From Xanthocytophaga agilis (GTDB lineage: Bacteria; Bacteroidota; Bacteroidia; Cytophagales; 172606-1): DNA of 64,000 bases. Shown here piece after piece: positions 9,250 to 17,892 of this stretch. The stretch's first letter is position 1. Every line of letters begins with the position of its first letter. Below the pieces are notes generated by a model, which did no database searches, was not told the origin of the DNA, and was given only the letters and a program-made list of their open reading frames with translations. The DNA lies in NCBI RefSeq assembly GCF_030068605.1, contig NZ_JASJOU010000001.1, positions 1,054,001 through 1,118,000 on the forward strand. Direction: 5' to 3'. A program made the position numbers and the translations under genes.

Positions 9250-10593
9250 TTACTTTCCAATACAGAACTTAGAAAATATATTGGAAAGTAGATCATCAGT
9301 TGTAATCTCGCCTGTTATCTGACCTAAATAGAATAAAGCTTGTCGGATATCCATTGCCAGCAAGTCCCCTGTAATCCCTTGTGAGAGACTTGACAATGCT
9401 TGTGAAAGAGAATCCTGTGCAAGCTTAAGGTTTTGGTAATGGCGTAGATTCGTAACAATAGTATCTGAAGCTTTATAGGCTTTTGTATGAATACTCCTGG
9501 TAAGAAGTTGTTTTAGTTCTTCGATTCCCTCTCCTGTAGTTGCAGATATGTAATGGACTGGCAGTGTAAACGTACTATGCTTCTGATCTGCTTTATTACC
9601 TACAAGCAAATATGGAATAGATAAATCGTTTATCTCTGTTAGTTCCTCTTCTAAATCGATTTGTGTTGTTTGTGATACATCAAATAAATAGATGATAATA
9701 GAGGCTTGCTTGAGCTTTTCCTTTGTTCTTTGGACTCCAATAGCTTCCACTGTATCTGTCGTGTTACGTAAACCTGCGGTATCAATGAATCTGAACCGTA
9801 TTCCTTCAATGTGTATTTCATCTTCTATAAAGTCTCGTGTTGTTCCTGGAATATCAGAAACTATTGCTTTCTCCTCATTCAATAATGCATTTAGGAGGGT
9901 TGATTTACCTGCATTCGGTTTTCCTGCTATAACAGTAGGGACTCCATTCTTTATTACATTACCCATTTGAAAAGAATCGGTAAGCTTAGTTATTGTTGCT
10001 AATAACTCCTGTAATAGCTTCTGTAAATCGTCTCTATTGGCAAATTCTACATCTTCTTCACCAAAGTCTAATTCTAGTTCAATTAGAGAGGCAAAGTGTA
10101 TTAATTGTTCTCTTAACGCTGCTATTTTTTTTGAGAAACCTCCTCGCATTTGATTTAATGCTGCATGATGTGAGGCTTCTGAGTCGGAATGAATAAGGTC
10201 TGCGATTGCTTCTGCTTGCGTTAAATCAAATTGACCGTTTATGAATGCTCTTTTAGTAAACTCCCCCGCTTCTGCTAATCTGGCTCCGTTTCTTATAAGT
10301 GCTTTAATGATTTTTTGAATGATAAATTCTGAACCATGACAGGAAATTTCGACGATATTTTCTTTCGTAAAGGATGTCGGTTCCTTGAAAACTGATATCA
10401 GAACTTCATCCAGAATTTCACCATTTTCTTGTAATGATCCATAATGGATTGTGTGTGAAGGTTGTTGACTAAGATCTTTCCCTTTAAATAGTGAATTTGT
10501 AATGGTGATAGCTTCTTTCCCTGATAAACGAATAACTGCAATGGCAGAAATACCGGGAGCTGTTGATAAAGCTACTATTGTATCTGTACGCAT
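9250..10593 (-). CDS. mnmE: tRNA uridine-5-carboxymethylaminomethyl(34) synthesis GTPase MnmE
   Basis: With MnmG it modifies the wobble uridine (U34) of certain tRNAs, in the cytoplasm. At 447 residues it has the normal family length. The order is an N-terminal folate-binding domain (MRTDTIVALSTAPGISAIAV), a helical domain, and an inserted G domain at residues about 218-375. G-domain motifs are G1 GKPNAGKST, G2/G3 DIPGTTRDFIE and DTAGLR, and G4 NKAD. The C-terminus is FCIGK, carrying the conserved C-(I/L/V)-G-K cysteine. It is a single-gene unit with its own terminator. Confidence 0.97.
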   Translation of the reverse strand: MRTDTIVALSTAPGISAIAVIRLSGKEAITITNSLFKGKDLSQQPSHTIHYGSLQENGEILDEVLISVFKEPTSFTKENIVEISCHGSEFIIQKIIKALIRNGARLAEAGEFTKRAFINGQFDLTQAEAIADLIHSDSEASHHAALNQMRGGFSKKIAALREQLIHFASLIELELDFGEEDVEFANRDDLQKLLQELLATITKLTDSFQMGNVIKNGVPTVIAGKPNAGKSTLLNALLNEEKAIVSDIPGTTRDFIEDEIHIEGIRFRFIDTAGLRNTTDTVEAIGVQRTKEKLKQASIIIYLFDVSQTTQIDLEEELTEINDLSIPYLLVGNKADQKHSTFTLPVHYISATTGEGIEELKQLLTRSIHTKAYKASDTIVTNLRHYQNLKLAQDSLSQALSSLSQGITGDLLAMDIRQALFYLGQITGEITTDDLLSNIFSKFCIGK

Positions 10594-10675
10594 GTATATA
10601 TGTTTAGTATTTAGTTACTATATAAATTAGTAATTTAATGAAAAAATATACTAAATATATTAGCAATAAAATTTC

Positions 10676-11773
10676 TTATAATTTACTAAAAATAGTAGTA
10701 TAATAAGATGATCTAAAGTTAATAGTATTAGTATTTATATATAAGTCTGTTAGTAAACCTATAAAACCATCATAACAAACTTGTGAAAAGTTATAAAAAC
10801 GAACCTGGGAAGAATAGGGAAGGAGTTCCTTCTCCCAAAAAGGCTCTTTAGCAACAACAAAAGGAAGCAAAAGAGCCAAATACTCGTAAAATTTAGTGGG
10901 AATTCTGTTTACTGTAGCCTCATTAACCTGATAGGGCAACAAACCTATATCAGCATTTTGAATATATCTAATAATATCCTGATGCCCAACATAGCGATCT
11001 ATTCCAACTAAAGAAATAAAATTACATCCAGATACTTCTTCCACTAATCGCTTCCGAACAGATAACTGGCCAGCAAAACCAACAATAGTCAACTCAAAAC
11101 GAGGATCTATTGAGTGGAGGTACTTTACTAAAGCTATAGCATTAAATATTCCATATGATTCAGCTATAGTTCCAGAATAAAGGAGACGATAGATACCCCG
11201 GCGGGGCCGAACAAGCACATCAGAAACCAAAGCAAATTTGTTTTCAATGATCCTAAACTTACTTCTTACAAAAGGCAATTCTTCTTTATAGGCGCGCTCA
11301 GCAATCCAATACTCATCAATGAAGGGGCGGGTCACTTGTTCGACAAAACGAACGCTATGAGCTAGAATATGCCTAACGAACGCCCTATAAGTGTTCGCGA
11401 ACATTACGTTTGCGTAATAATTCTCCAATACATCATACACTAATAAAGAACCAAATATTATTTTGTAAGCACAGCTAACTATCAGAATATCAGGAGAGTT
11501 AACTATAACTACCTCAGGTTTTAGTTGAATAAGCTTTCTAAAGAAAGATATAGGAGCCAAAAATCTCCGCCCAGACAAACGTTCGAAATTAAATAACTCA
11601 TGAAAAGCTATGTTTTTAGATCGAACACCCTTTTTTCCCAAAGAACCTACGATATGAATCTCATGTTTGTGACAAGCTAACAACCCAAGTCCCAGCTTTT
11701 CATACATTCGATGATCATCTACTGGTCTCAACACAGAACCAATCACAATTCTCCTTTTTGTATCTAATCTCAT
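10676..11773 (-). CDS. Glycosyltransferase, family 4-like
   Basis: A 365-residue protein with the two-Rossmann GT-B layout. The N-terminal half contains VLRPVDDHRMYEKLGLGL, typical of GT4 enzymes of the type that act on lipid-linked or cell-surface glycans, and KPEVVIVNSPDILIVS. The C-terminal half starts near YRLLYSGTIAESYGI (about 200). It carries IRYIQNADIGLLPYQ and a downstream P-T-K-F-Y-E-Y-L-A block (about 290-310), where GT4 enzymes have the nucleotide-sugar-binding E-x(7)-E region. Donor and acceptor are unknown. It is alone between mnmE and the divergent dapD. The flanks are very AT-rich, which could reflect transfer but proves nothing. Confidence 0.82.
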   Translation of the reverse strand: MRLDTKRRIVIGSVLRPVDDHRMYEKLGLGLLACHKHEIHIVGSLGKKGVRSKNIAFHELFNFERLSGRRFLAPISFFRKLIQLKPEVVIVNSPDILIVSCAYKIIFGSLLVYDVLENYYANVMFANTYRAFVRHILAHSVRFVEQVTRPFIDEYWIAERAYKEELPFVRSKFRIIENKFALVSDVLVRPRRGIYRLLYSGTIAESYGIFNAIALVKYLHSIDPRFELTIVGFAGQLSVRKRLVEEVSGCNFISLVGIDRYVGHQDIIRYIQNADIGLLPYQVNEATVNRIPTKFYEYLALLLPFVVAKEPFWEKELLPYSSQVRFYNFSQVCYDGFIGLLTDLYINTNTINFRSSYYTTIFSKL

Positions 11774-11859
11774 ATATTCATAATCACTTACTAAATACTT
11801 AGTATTTTACTAAACAGTAAAAACTAAACTAAAAAATAAGCGAATCTAACGATAAGCTA

Positions 11860-11867
11860 TATTTTTG
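11860..11867 (+). promoter_or_regulatory. Bacteroidota -7 box upstream of dapD
   Basis: TATTTTTG matches the TAnnTTTG consensus of Bacteroidota housekeeping sigma factors. It lies 57 bp before the dapD start codon. No clear -33 TTTG partner was seen. Confidence 0.5.
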
Positions 11868-11923
11868 CGGGAAGTTAAGCAGATATTTTACTTCTCTGAA
11901 ACGAATCAACCCTAATTTATCAA

Positions 11924-12739
11924 ATGGAAATCAAACAACTTATCGAAAGTGCCTGGCTAAACAGAGAACTTCTCCAACAACACGAGACACAAGTAGCAAT
12001 TAGAACAATTATAGAAGAACTCGACAAAGGTATTCGTAGAGTAGCAGAACCTCAGGAAAATGGAAACTGGATCGTAAATGACTGGGTAAAAAAAGCAGTT
12101 ATTCTATACTTTCCACTTCAACAAATGAAAGAAATAGAAGTTGGTCCATATGAGTATCACGACAAAATGGAGCTAAAAAGAGGTTACAAAGAATTAGGTG
12201 TTCGTGTAGTACCTCCGGCAGTAGCCAGATATGGAGCCTATATCAGCAAAGGAGTTATTCTGATGCCATCCTATGTAAATATTGGAGCATATGTTGATGA
12301 AGGAACGATGGTTGATACATGGGCTACAGTTGGAAGTTGTGCTCAAATAGGTAAAAACGTTCATTTAAGTGGGGGAGTAGGTATCGGGGGAGTCCTTGAA
12401 CCTGTTCAGGCAGCTCCTGTAATCATTGAAGATGGTGCTTTTATAGGGTCTCGTTGTATTGTAGTTGAAGGAACACGTGTTCGCAAAGAAGCAGTACTGG
12501 GAGCAGGGGTAACGCTAACAGGTAGTTCTAAAATTATTGATGTAACAGGTCCGGAACCCATTACTTACGTTGGAGAAGTTCCGGAAAGAGCGGTTGTTAT
12601 ACCAGGTAGTTATACCAAAAAGTTCCCGGCAGGGGAGTATCAGGTTCCATGTGCCCTTATTATCGGACGCAGAAAAGCCAGTACAGATCTTAAAACATCC
12701 CTAAATGATGCCCTCCGAGAAAATAATGTAAGTGTATAA
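11924..12739 (+). CDS. dapD: 2,3,4,5-tetrahydropyridine-2,6-dicarboxylate N-succinyltransferase
   Basis: Transfers a succinyl group from succinyl-CoA to tetrahydrodipicolinate in the lysine/diaminopimelate pathway, which supplies peptidoglycan precursors. At 271 residues it matches the family length. It has an N-terminal helical domain, then a left-handed beta-helix of hexapeptide repeats (residues about 105-220) with VNIGAYVDEGTMVDTWATVG, SCAQIGKNVHLSGGVGIGGV and DGAFIGSRCIVVEG. It is a single gene with its own promoter box and shares a terminator with the convergent dehydrogenase. Confidence 0.96.
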   Translation: MEIKQLIESAWLNRELLQQHETQVAIRTIIEELDKGIRRVAEPQENGNWIVNDWVKKAVILYFPLQQMKEIEVGPYEYHDKMELKRGYKELGVRVVPPAVARYGAYISKGVILMPSYVNIGAYVDEGTMVDTWATVGSCAQIGKNVHLSGGVGIGGVLEPVQAAPVIIEDGAFIGSRCIVVEGTRVRKEAVLGAGVTLTGSSKIIDVTGPEPITYVGEVPERAVVIPGSYTKKFPAGEYQVPCALIIGRRKASTDLKTSLNDALRENNVSV

Positions 12740-12759
12740 AAAATAATATAGTATAAATT

Positions 12760-12787
12760 AAAAGGCCTTTTCTCAAAGGCCTTTTTT
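12760..12787. terminator. Bidirectional terminator between dapD and the 3-hydroxyacyl-CoA dehydrogenase
   Basis: An aaaggccttt arm (12761-12770) and its repeat (12775-12784) pair around a TCTC loop, with A and T runs outside. It serves both convergent genes. Its right end is 2 bp from the dehydrogenase stop codon. Confidence 0.85.
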
Positions 12788-12788
12788 G

Positions 12789-13679
12789 TTACTTCCTGAA
12801 CCGATCAGCAACAACTAACTCTTTACTATCTTTAGACCATAGATAAAATCCCTTTCCTGTTTTACTACCTAAATGACCAGCCTGTACCATGTTAACCAAC
12901 AAAGGACATGGAGCATATTTAGGATTGCCAAATCCTTCCTGCAAAACTCGTAAAATGGCCAAACAAACATCCAACCCAATAAAGTCCGCAAGTTGTAAAG
13001 GTCCCATAGGATGAGCCATACCTAATTTCATTACGGTGTCAATTTCTTCAACTCCTGCCACACCTTCAAATAAAGTTTCAATGGCTTCATTTAGCATAGG
13101 CATCAGAATACGATTTGATACAAATCCAGGATAATCATTTACTTCAACCGGTACTTTATCCAATCCTCTCGAAATATCCATAATAGAGGCAGTTACCTCG
13201 TTAGATGTAGAATATCCGCGAATTACTTCAACCAGTTTCATGACTGGAACAGGATTCATAAAGTGCATTCCGATTACCTGTTCAGGTCGCTGAGTGACTG
13301 AGCCTATTTTGGTAATAGAAATAGACGATGTATTGGTAGCCAGAATTGCTCCAGAGGGAGCTAGTTTATCAAGTTGTCTGAAAATTTCGAGTTTCACTTC
13401 TATATTCTCTGAAGCAGCTTCAACAACTAGTTCGGCATTGGCAACGCCATCCGCTACAGATGTAAATGTTTTAACTCTTTGCAGGGTTTCGTTTTTATCG
13501 CTCTCTGTCAGAAGCCCTTTTTTTATCTGGCGCTCGAGATTAACAGTAATATTCTGAATTCCACGGGCAAGAGCACTTTCAGAAATATCAATCAAGGAAA
13601 CCTGAAATCCTTTTTGGGCAAAGACATGAGCAATCCCATTGCCCATAGTTCCACTACCAATAACAGCTATATTTTGCAT
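12789..13679 (-). CDS. 3-hydroxybutyryl-CoA dehydrogenase
   Basis: NAD-dependent oxidation of 3-hydroxyacyl-CoA (or its reverse) in short-chain fatty acid or butyrate-type metabolism. The 296-residue protein starts at 13679 with MQNIAVIGSGTMGNGIAHVF, the Rossmann dinucleotide-binding motif expected at the very N-terminus. The frame stays open upstream to 13841, but that extension has no family match. Other landmarks are ATNTSSISITKIGS (about 115), GMHFMNPVPVMKLVEVI with the catalytic histidine (about 140), and NDYPGFVSNRILMPMLNEAI (about 185). The C-terminal dimer domain has HPMGPLQLADFIGLD. Substrate chain length cannot be told from sequence. Confidence 0.93.
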   Translation of the reverse strand: MQNIAVIGSGTMGNGIAHVFAQKGFQVSLIDISESALARGIQNITVNLERQIKKGLLTESDKNETLQRVKTFTSVADGVANAELVVEAASENIEVKLEIFRQLDKLAPSGAILATNTSSISITKIGSVTQRPEQVIGMHFMNPVPVMKLVEVIRGYSTSNEVTASIMDISRGLDKVPVEVNDYPGFVSNRILMPMLNEAIETLFEGVAGVEEIDTVMKLGMAHPMGPLQLADFIGLDVCLAILRVLQEGFGNPKYAPCPLLVNMVQAGHLGSKTGKGFYLWSKDSKELVVADRFRK

Positions 13680-14340
13680 TGAAGTATGTTTGTGAAGTAA
13701 AATCAACTCAAAAGAGGTATTATTTTTTAAATAAAACAACTCAGAAACATAATACACATATATGTTCGATCCATTCGTTTGTGTTGTAACAAAGTAGAAA
13801 CATTCTTCTGTATGCGCTTTCAAAACTTTATTCGGAACCAATTATAATGCTCTATTTAACGACTTGCCTCACAATATGATCCACCATATAGTAGGTGCAT
13901 CAAACAGGCAAAAAAATAATAGTCATCAACTCCTCTCATGGCTCAGATTTAGACAAACAACATAAGCCTACACCGCAGTTAGTTCGAACGAAAAACTCCA
14001 TATAAGGTTTGAATGTTTGTCATATTAGAGTCTACACCTTACCAGATTCGCTGAAAACAAACATGTAACAATTAGTGATAAAATGCTATATCAGCTAACT
14101 CTTACTACCTTTGCAAAAAATTGAATATTCATTCAGCCTGAGTGTGGGAACACAATCATACCCTCACTAAACTTGAAAATTTATACTAAATGGATTTCTT
14201 TGTTAGTTCAACCTATTGATGACTGAATCATACTAATCTATTCTATACTAAAAGGACTAACTTAACTGCCTTTATAGTGTATCGATAAAGCCATACAGAA
14301 AACAGTTACAATGATATACCGAAAGTGAATAAGCACAGAT
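13680..14340. other. Long intergenic region with a candidate promoter
   Basis: About 660 bp without a supportable gene. A TACCTTTG at 14106-14113 on the plus strand fits the -7 consensus, but its match to a start codon is poor: the nearest gene begins 230 bp later. Either that gene has a long leader or the box is fortuitous. No riboswitch, tRNA or terminator was recognised. Confidence 0.4.
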
Positions 14341-14847
14341 ATGAACAATAATTTAGAATCAGAAACTATTAAGAAGTTGAAATTACAAGCAAAGAAAAGT
14401 GAACAAGACACAAAAAAGTTATTTCAGAAGTGGAAAAAGCAACCGCCCCGGAATTTAGATATAGTAATACAGGAAATCCATGAGGAAGTGTTTGAAGTGA
14501 CAGACTGTTTACAATGTGCTAACTGCTGTAAAACTACCAGCCCTATATTTTATGATAGAGATATAGATAGGATAGCCAAATTTCTAAAAGTAAAACCTAA
14601 GCAGTTTATTGATACGTATCTACATATAGATGAAGATGGAGATTATGTATTAAATCTGGCACCTTGTTCCTTTTTAAATGAAGATAATACATGTTCTATC
14701 TATCACCATAGGCCTGCAGCCTGTCGGGAGTACCCTCATACAGACCGTAAGCGGTTCCATCAGATATTAGATCTTACTCTTAAGAATACTTTCATCTGTC
14801 CCGCAGCCTATCAGATAGTTGAAAAATTAAAAACAGCGCTATCCTAA
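14341..14847 (+). CDS. YkgJ-family cysteine cluster protein
   Basis: A 168-residue cytoplasmic protein of the Fe/Zn-chelating cysteine cluster family. It carries DCLQCANCCKTTSPIF (residues about 57-72), the C-x2-C-x2-CC motif that names the family. Two more cysteine blocks follow: LAPCSFLNEDNTCSIY, then RPAACREYPHTDR. The lysine-rich N-terminal 40 residues look helical. Members probably bind a metal or an iron-sulfur cluster, but no reaction is established. It lies 75 bp upstream of the XRE regulator in the same direction, but the regulator has its own promoter box. Confidence 0.88.
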   Translation: MNNNLESETIKKLKLQAKKSEQDTKKLFQKWKKQPPRNLDIVIQEIHEEVFEVTDCLQCANCCKTTSPIFYDRDIDRIAKFLKVKPKQFIDTYLHIDEDGDYVLNLAPCSFLNEDNTCSIYHHRPAACREYPHTDRKRFHQILDLTLKNTFICPAAYQIVEKLKTALS

Positions 14848-14867
14848 CATCTATTTCCTTTTTTAAA

Positions 14868-14901
14868 CTGCAAATATATATTTAAAAACCTATATTTGCA
14901 G
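14868..14901 (+). promoter_or_regulatory. Inverted-repeat operator overlapping promoter of the XRE gene
   Basis: Perfect 11-bp arms (ctgcaaatata at 14868-14878 and its reverse complement at 14891-14901) are separated by 12 bp. The right arm contains TATATTTG (14891-14898), a full match to the -7 consensus, 25 bp before the XRE start codon. A dimeric repressor bound here would cover the promoter, so autoregulation by the XRE protein is plausible. Confidence 0.6.
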
Positions 14902-14922
14902 AACTAAAATGCAGATGTATGT

Positions 14923-15393
14923 ATGAATGATGTTATAAAAGCAATTATGGATATGAAAAATCTTACTCCTTCGCGTTTTGCGGATGAGATAGGAGTACCA
15001 CGTCCCATTATTTCACACATATTGGCAGGCCGAAACAAACCTAGTCTGGACATGATACAAAAGATTGCCAGACGTTTTCCAGAACTAGGAACAGAATGGA
15101 TATTAGATGAAACGAAATTACCCATTGGCATCTCCGAAATCACTGCAAGCATAGAAAAGACTTCCTCTGCTCAAACGAACCCAATCAATCCTCTTTCGGC
15201 AAATCCGTTCATTCCTCTTCTTACTAATACAATAACAGAGAATACTATCACAGAGGAGCCTCCTGTATCTATTCCCTCTGTCACCATCCCTTCACAAGCT
15301 GCTGTATCTCCTATAAATAATACAAAGAAGATAGAAAAAATACTGGTATTTTATACAGATAAAACCTTTGAAGAATATACTCCCAACCATTAA
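14923..15393 (+). CDS. XRE-family helix-turn-helix regulator
   Basis: A 156-residue DNA-binding protein. Residues about 4-62 form a Cro/C1-type helix-turn-helix: LTPSRFADEIGVPRPIISHI, then LAGRNKPSLDMIQKIARRFP and ELGTEWIL. The remaining 90 residues are a low-complexity tail rich in Pro, Thr, Ser and Asn, ending in a short strand KILVFYTDKTFEEY. Proteins of this shape are common in Cytophagales. It sits 73 bp upstream of cobU in the same direction, so it may be co-transcribed with the cobamide genes, but a role in controlling them is only inferred. A palindromic site overlaps its own promoter. Confidence 0.88.
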   Translation: MNDVIKAIMDMKNLTPSRFADEIGVPRPIISHILAGRNKPSLDMIQKIARRFPELGTEWILDETKLPIGISEITASIEKTSSAQTNPINPLSANPFIPLLTNTITENTITEEPPVSIPSVTIPSQAAVSPINNTKKIEKILVFYTDKTFEEYTPNH

Positions 15394-15466
15394 ATCTATG
15401 AGGAAGTTGCGTTAACTACCAAATGTATCTTACCTTGCAGCTGAATATTCTACGTCAGCCTATACT

Positions 15467-15973
15467 ATGTTATATTTTATAACAGGAGGAGAACGCTCCG
15501 GAAAAAGCCGCTATGCGCAAGAATTAGCGTTAAGCCTATCTACCAATCCTGTTTATGTCGCTACAGCCCGAAAATGGGATGAAAGTTTTGAGCAAAGGAT
15601 TAAACGCCATCAGCAGGAGAGGGGTCCCGAATGGCAAAACATGGAAGAAGAGAAACACCTCAGCAAACTAGATCTATCTCAAAAGGTTGTAGTGATAGAC
15701 TGTGTTACGTTATGGCTTACTAACTTTTACACAGATAACCAGTACGATTTGCATTTATCCTTACAGGAAGCAAAGGAAGAATTAACGCAACTGTTCAAAA
15801 AGAACAATACTCAGCTGATTATTATTTCTAATGAAATAGGTATGGGTGTACATGCTCAAACTGAAAGTGCCAGAAGATTTGTTGAACTCCAAGGTTGGAC
15901 TAATCAATACATAGCTCGTCAGGCAGATCAGGTCACTCTTATGGTTTCCGGTATTCCATTAAAAGTAAAATAA
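15467..15973 (+). CDS. cobU: Bifunctional adenosylcobinamide kinase/adenosylcobinamide-phosphate guanylyltransferase
   Basis: Phosphorylates adenosylcobinamide and then attaches GMP to give adenosylcobinamide-GDP, the activated corrinoid for nucleotide-loop assembly. The 168-residue length is typical. The P-loop is at the N-terminus (FITGGERSGKSRYAQ), followed by YVATARKWDESFEQRIKRHQ, with the guanylylated-histidine region KRHQQERG, then VVIDCVTLWLTN and IIISNEIGMGVHAQTESARR. It is first in the run cobU-cobT-cobS-cobC. The AdoCbi-phosphate synthase CobD and early ring-building genes are absent from the window. Confidence 0.96.
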   Translation: MLYFITGGERSGKSRYAQELALSLSTNPVYVATARKWDESFEQRIKRHQQERGPEWQNMEEEKHLSKLDLSQKVVVIDCVTLWLTNFYTDNQYDLHLSLQEAKEELTQLFKKNNTQLIIISNEIGMGVHAQTESARRFVELQGWTNQYIARQADQVTLMVSGIPLKVK

Positions 15974-16009
15974 CGCCCTTACACGAATGGCAAAACATAA
16001 ATTAATGAT

Positions 16010-17059
16010 ATGAAACAATTTAAAATAGATAATACAGATAAAAGAATTATATCACAAATTCAGGATAAATTAAATAACAAGACAAAACCCATTGGATCAT
16101 TAGGTAAACTGGAAAATATAGTATCCAGAGTATGTCTGATACAACAAACACTAAGCCCAGAACTAAATAACCCACATATACTTGTATTTGCAGCAGATCA
16201 TGGAATCACTCAGGAGAATGTGAGTAAATACCCCTCTGAAGTGACTCACCAGATGGTACTAAACTTCCTGCAGGAAGGAGCAGCTATTAATGTATTTTGC
16301 AGACAAAATGATATTACACTTAAAGTAATTGATGCAGGGATCAATGCGGATGTCTATAATACCCCCAAACTCATACATCAAAAAATGGGGAAAGGCACTC
16401 GCAACTTTGCCAAAGAACCCGCAATGACTGTTGATGAATGCAGCCTGGCAATCCAACTGGGGGCAACTGTGACACAACAGATTTTTCAGAAAGGCAGTAA
16501 TATAGTTGGCTTTGGCGAAATGGGTATCGGAAATACATCTTCAGCAGCCGTTCTAATGCATAAATTCACAAATCTTCCTCTGAATGAATGTGTAGGTAAA
16601 GGCACTGGCCTTGATGCAGAACAAATGCAACACAAGTTACAGGTTCTTCAAAAGGCTGTCAATCACTATCCGGATATAAAAGACCCACTGGAAATAGTAG
16701 CAACCTTTGGCGGATTTGAGATAGCACAGATGTGTGGAGCCATGCTCCAGGCTGCAGAAAACAAGATGTGTTTATTGATTGATGGATTTATTGCCACAGC
16801 AGCACTGCTAAGTGCCAGCCAGTTTTATCCGGCTATTCTGGATTACTGTTTATTTTGTCATCAGTCAGCAGAAAATGGTCACAAATACATGCTGCACCAT
16901 TTAAAAGCAGATCCTAGAATATTGAATCTGGATCTTCGGTTGGGTGAAGGAACGGGCTGTGCACTGGCATATCCTATTATTCAATCTTCCGTCAACTTTA
17001 TGAATGAAATGGCTTCTTTCCAGAGTGCCGGGGTATCTACAGAGAAAACAGATAACTAA
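16010..17059 (+). CDS. cobT: Nicotinate-nucleotide--dimethylbenzimidazole phosphoribosyltransferase
   Basis: Makes alpha-ribazole phosphate from a lower-ligand base and nicotinate mononucleotide. The 349-residue protein has NKTKPIGSLGKLENIV near the N-terminus (the family's T-K-P-x-G-S-L-G-x-L-E), then HILVFAADHGITQENVSKYP, then GFGEMGIGNTSSAAVLMHKF. Near the end, DLRLGEGTGCALAYPII carries the catalytic glutamate (residue about 314). It follows cobU by 36 bp and precedes cobS by 32 bp, so it is clearly operonic. Confidence 0.97.
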   Translation: MKQFKIDNTDKRIISQIQDKLNNKTKPIGSLGKLENIVSRVCLIQQTLSPELNNPHILVFAADHGITQENVSKYPSEVTHQMVLNFLQEGAAINVFCRQNDITLKVIDAGINADVYNTPKLIHQKMGKGTRNFAKEPAMTVDECSLAIQLGATVTQQIFQKGSNIVGFGEMGIGNTSSAAVLMHKFTNLPLNECVGKGTGLDAEQMQHKLQVLQKAVNHYPDIKDPLEIVATFGGFEIAQMCGAMLQAAENKMCLLIDGFIATAALLSASQFYPAILDYCLFCHQSAENGHKYMLHHLKADPRILNLDLRLGEGTGCALAYPIIQSSVNFMNEMASFQSAGVSTEKTDN

Positions 17060-17091
17060 ATTTAATTTTATAAATAAACAAAAATAAATTA

Positions 17092-17892
17092 ATGAAAAAA
17101 CAACTGCATTTGCTATTGGTCGCAGTTATGTTTTACACCAGAATACCGGTATCTTCCTGGATAAGCTATACAGAGCAAGCACAAAAAGAATCCTCAGTAT
17201 ATTTTCCTTTTATAGGATGGATCACTGCCGGATTTTCAATACTTGTATTTTTTGTTTCTCATCTGGTATATAGTGAATCTATCTCTCTGATTATAACGCT
17301 TATACTAGGCATTCTGCTTACAGGTGCAATACATGAAGATGGGTTTGCAGATGTATGTGATGGATTTGGAGGGGGCTGGACAAAAGAAAAGATACTGGAA
17401 ATTATGAAGGATAGTAGAGTTGGTGTATATGGAGTGATAGGTCTGATAGGTTTATTTACCTTGAAATACACATTAGTAGATCAGTTGATTGATACTTTCA
17501 AGGCTTCAAATTTATACGTTCATTTGTTCTTTATATTTATACTGGCACATACATTAAGCCGTTTTACGGCTCTTACACTGATGTATACACACAGTTATGC
17601 AAGAAATACTCCTGATAGTAAGATTGAATCTATAGCCAGGCCATTATCAGCCAAGCAAGTATTGTTTGCATCTGTGTGGGTTATTATACCTTTTATACTA
17701 TATATCTATCAAAGTACCAACCTGTATATTATGCTGCTTCCTATTCCTATCCTGTTAATCAAAATAGGGATTGGAAGATACTATCAAAAATGGATAGGGG
17801 GGTATACAGGGGATTGTCTGGGGGCACTCCAACAAGTAACAGAGATCGCTATTTACCTATTTTTTGCAGGAATACCATGGAAGTCATTCTGA
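17092..17892 (+). CDS. cobS: Adenosylcobinamide-GDP ribazoletransferase
   Basis: An inner-membrane enzyme that joins adenosylcobinamide-GDP with alpha-ribazole (phosphate) to form cobalamin (phosphate). At 266 residues it has normal length. The conserved acidic motif GAIHEDGFADVCDGFGGGWT lies at residues about 79-98, followed by KEKILEIMKDSRVGVYGVIG. Five or six hydrophobic helices follow, and the last loop, YTGDCLGALQQVTEI, is also conserved. Its 3' end overlaps cobC by 16 bp, suggesting translational coupling. Confidence 0.96.
   Translation: MKKQLHLLLVAVMFYTRIPVSSWISYTEQAQKESSVYFPFIGWITAGFSILVFFVSHLVYSESISLIITLILGILLTGAIHEDGFADVCDGFGGGWTKEKILEIMKDSRVGVYGVIGLIGLFTLKYTLVDQLIDTFKASNLYVHLFFIFILAHTLSRFTALTLMYTHSYARNTPDSKIESIARPLSAKQVLFASVWVIIPFILYIYQSTNLYIMLLPIPILLIKIGIGRYYQKWIGGYTGDCLGALQQVTEIAIYLFFAGIPWKSF

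Noticed and set aside
13680-13841. Upstream in-frame extension of the 3-hydroxybutyryl-CoA dehydrogenase
   Set aside because: The Rossmann motif should be at the N-terminus; the 54 extra residues match nothing, so ATG 13679 was chosen.
15394-15466. Cobalamin riboswitch before cobU
   Set aside because: Only 73 bp are available and no B12-box-like sequence is seen; an RNA model search would be decisive.
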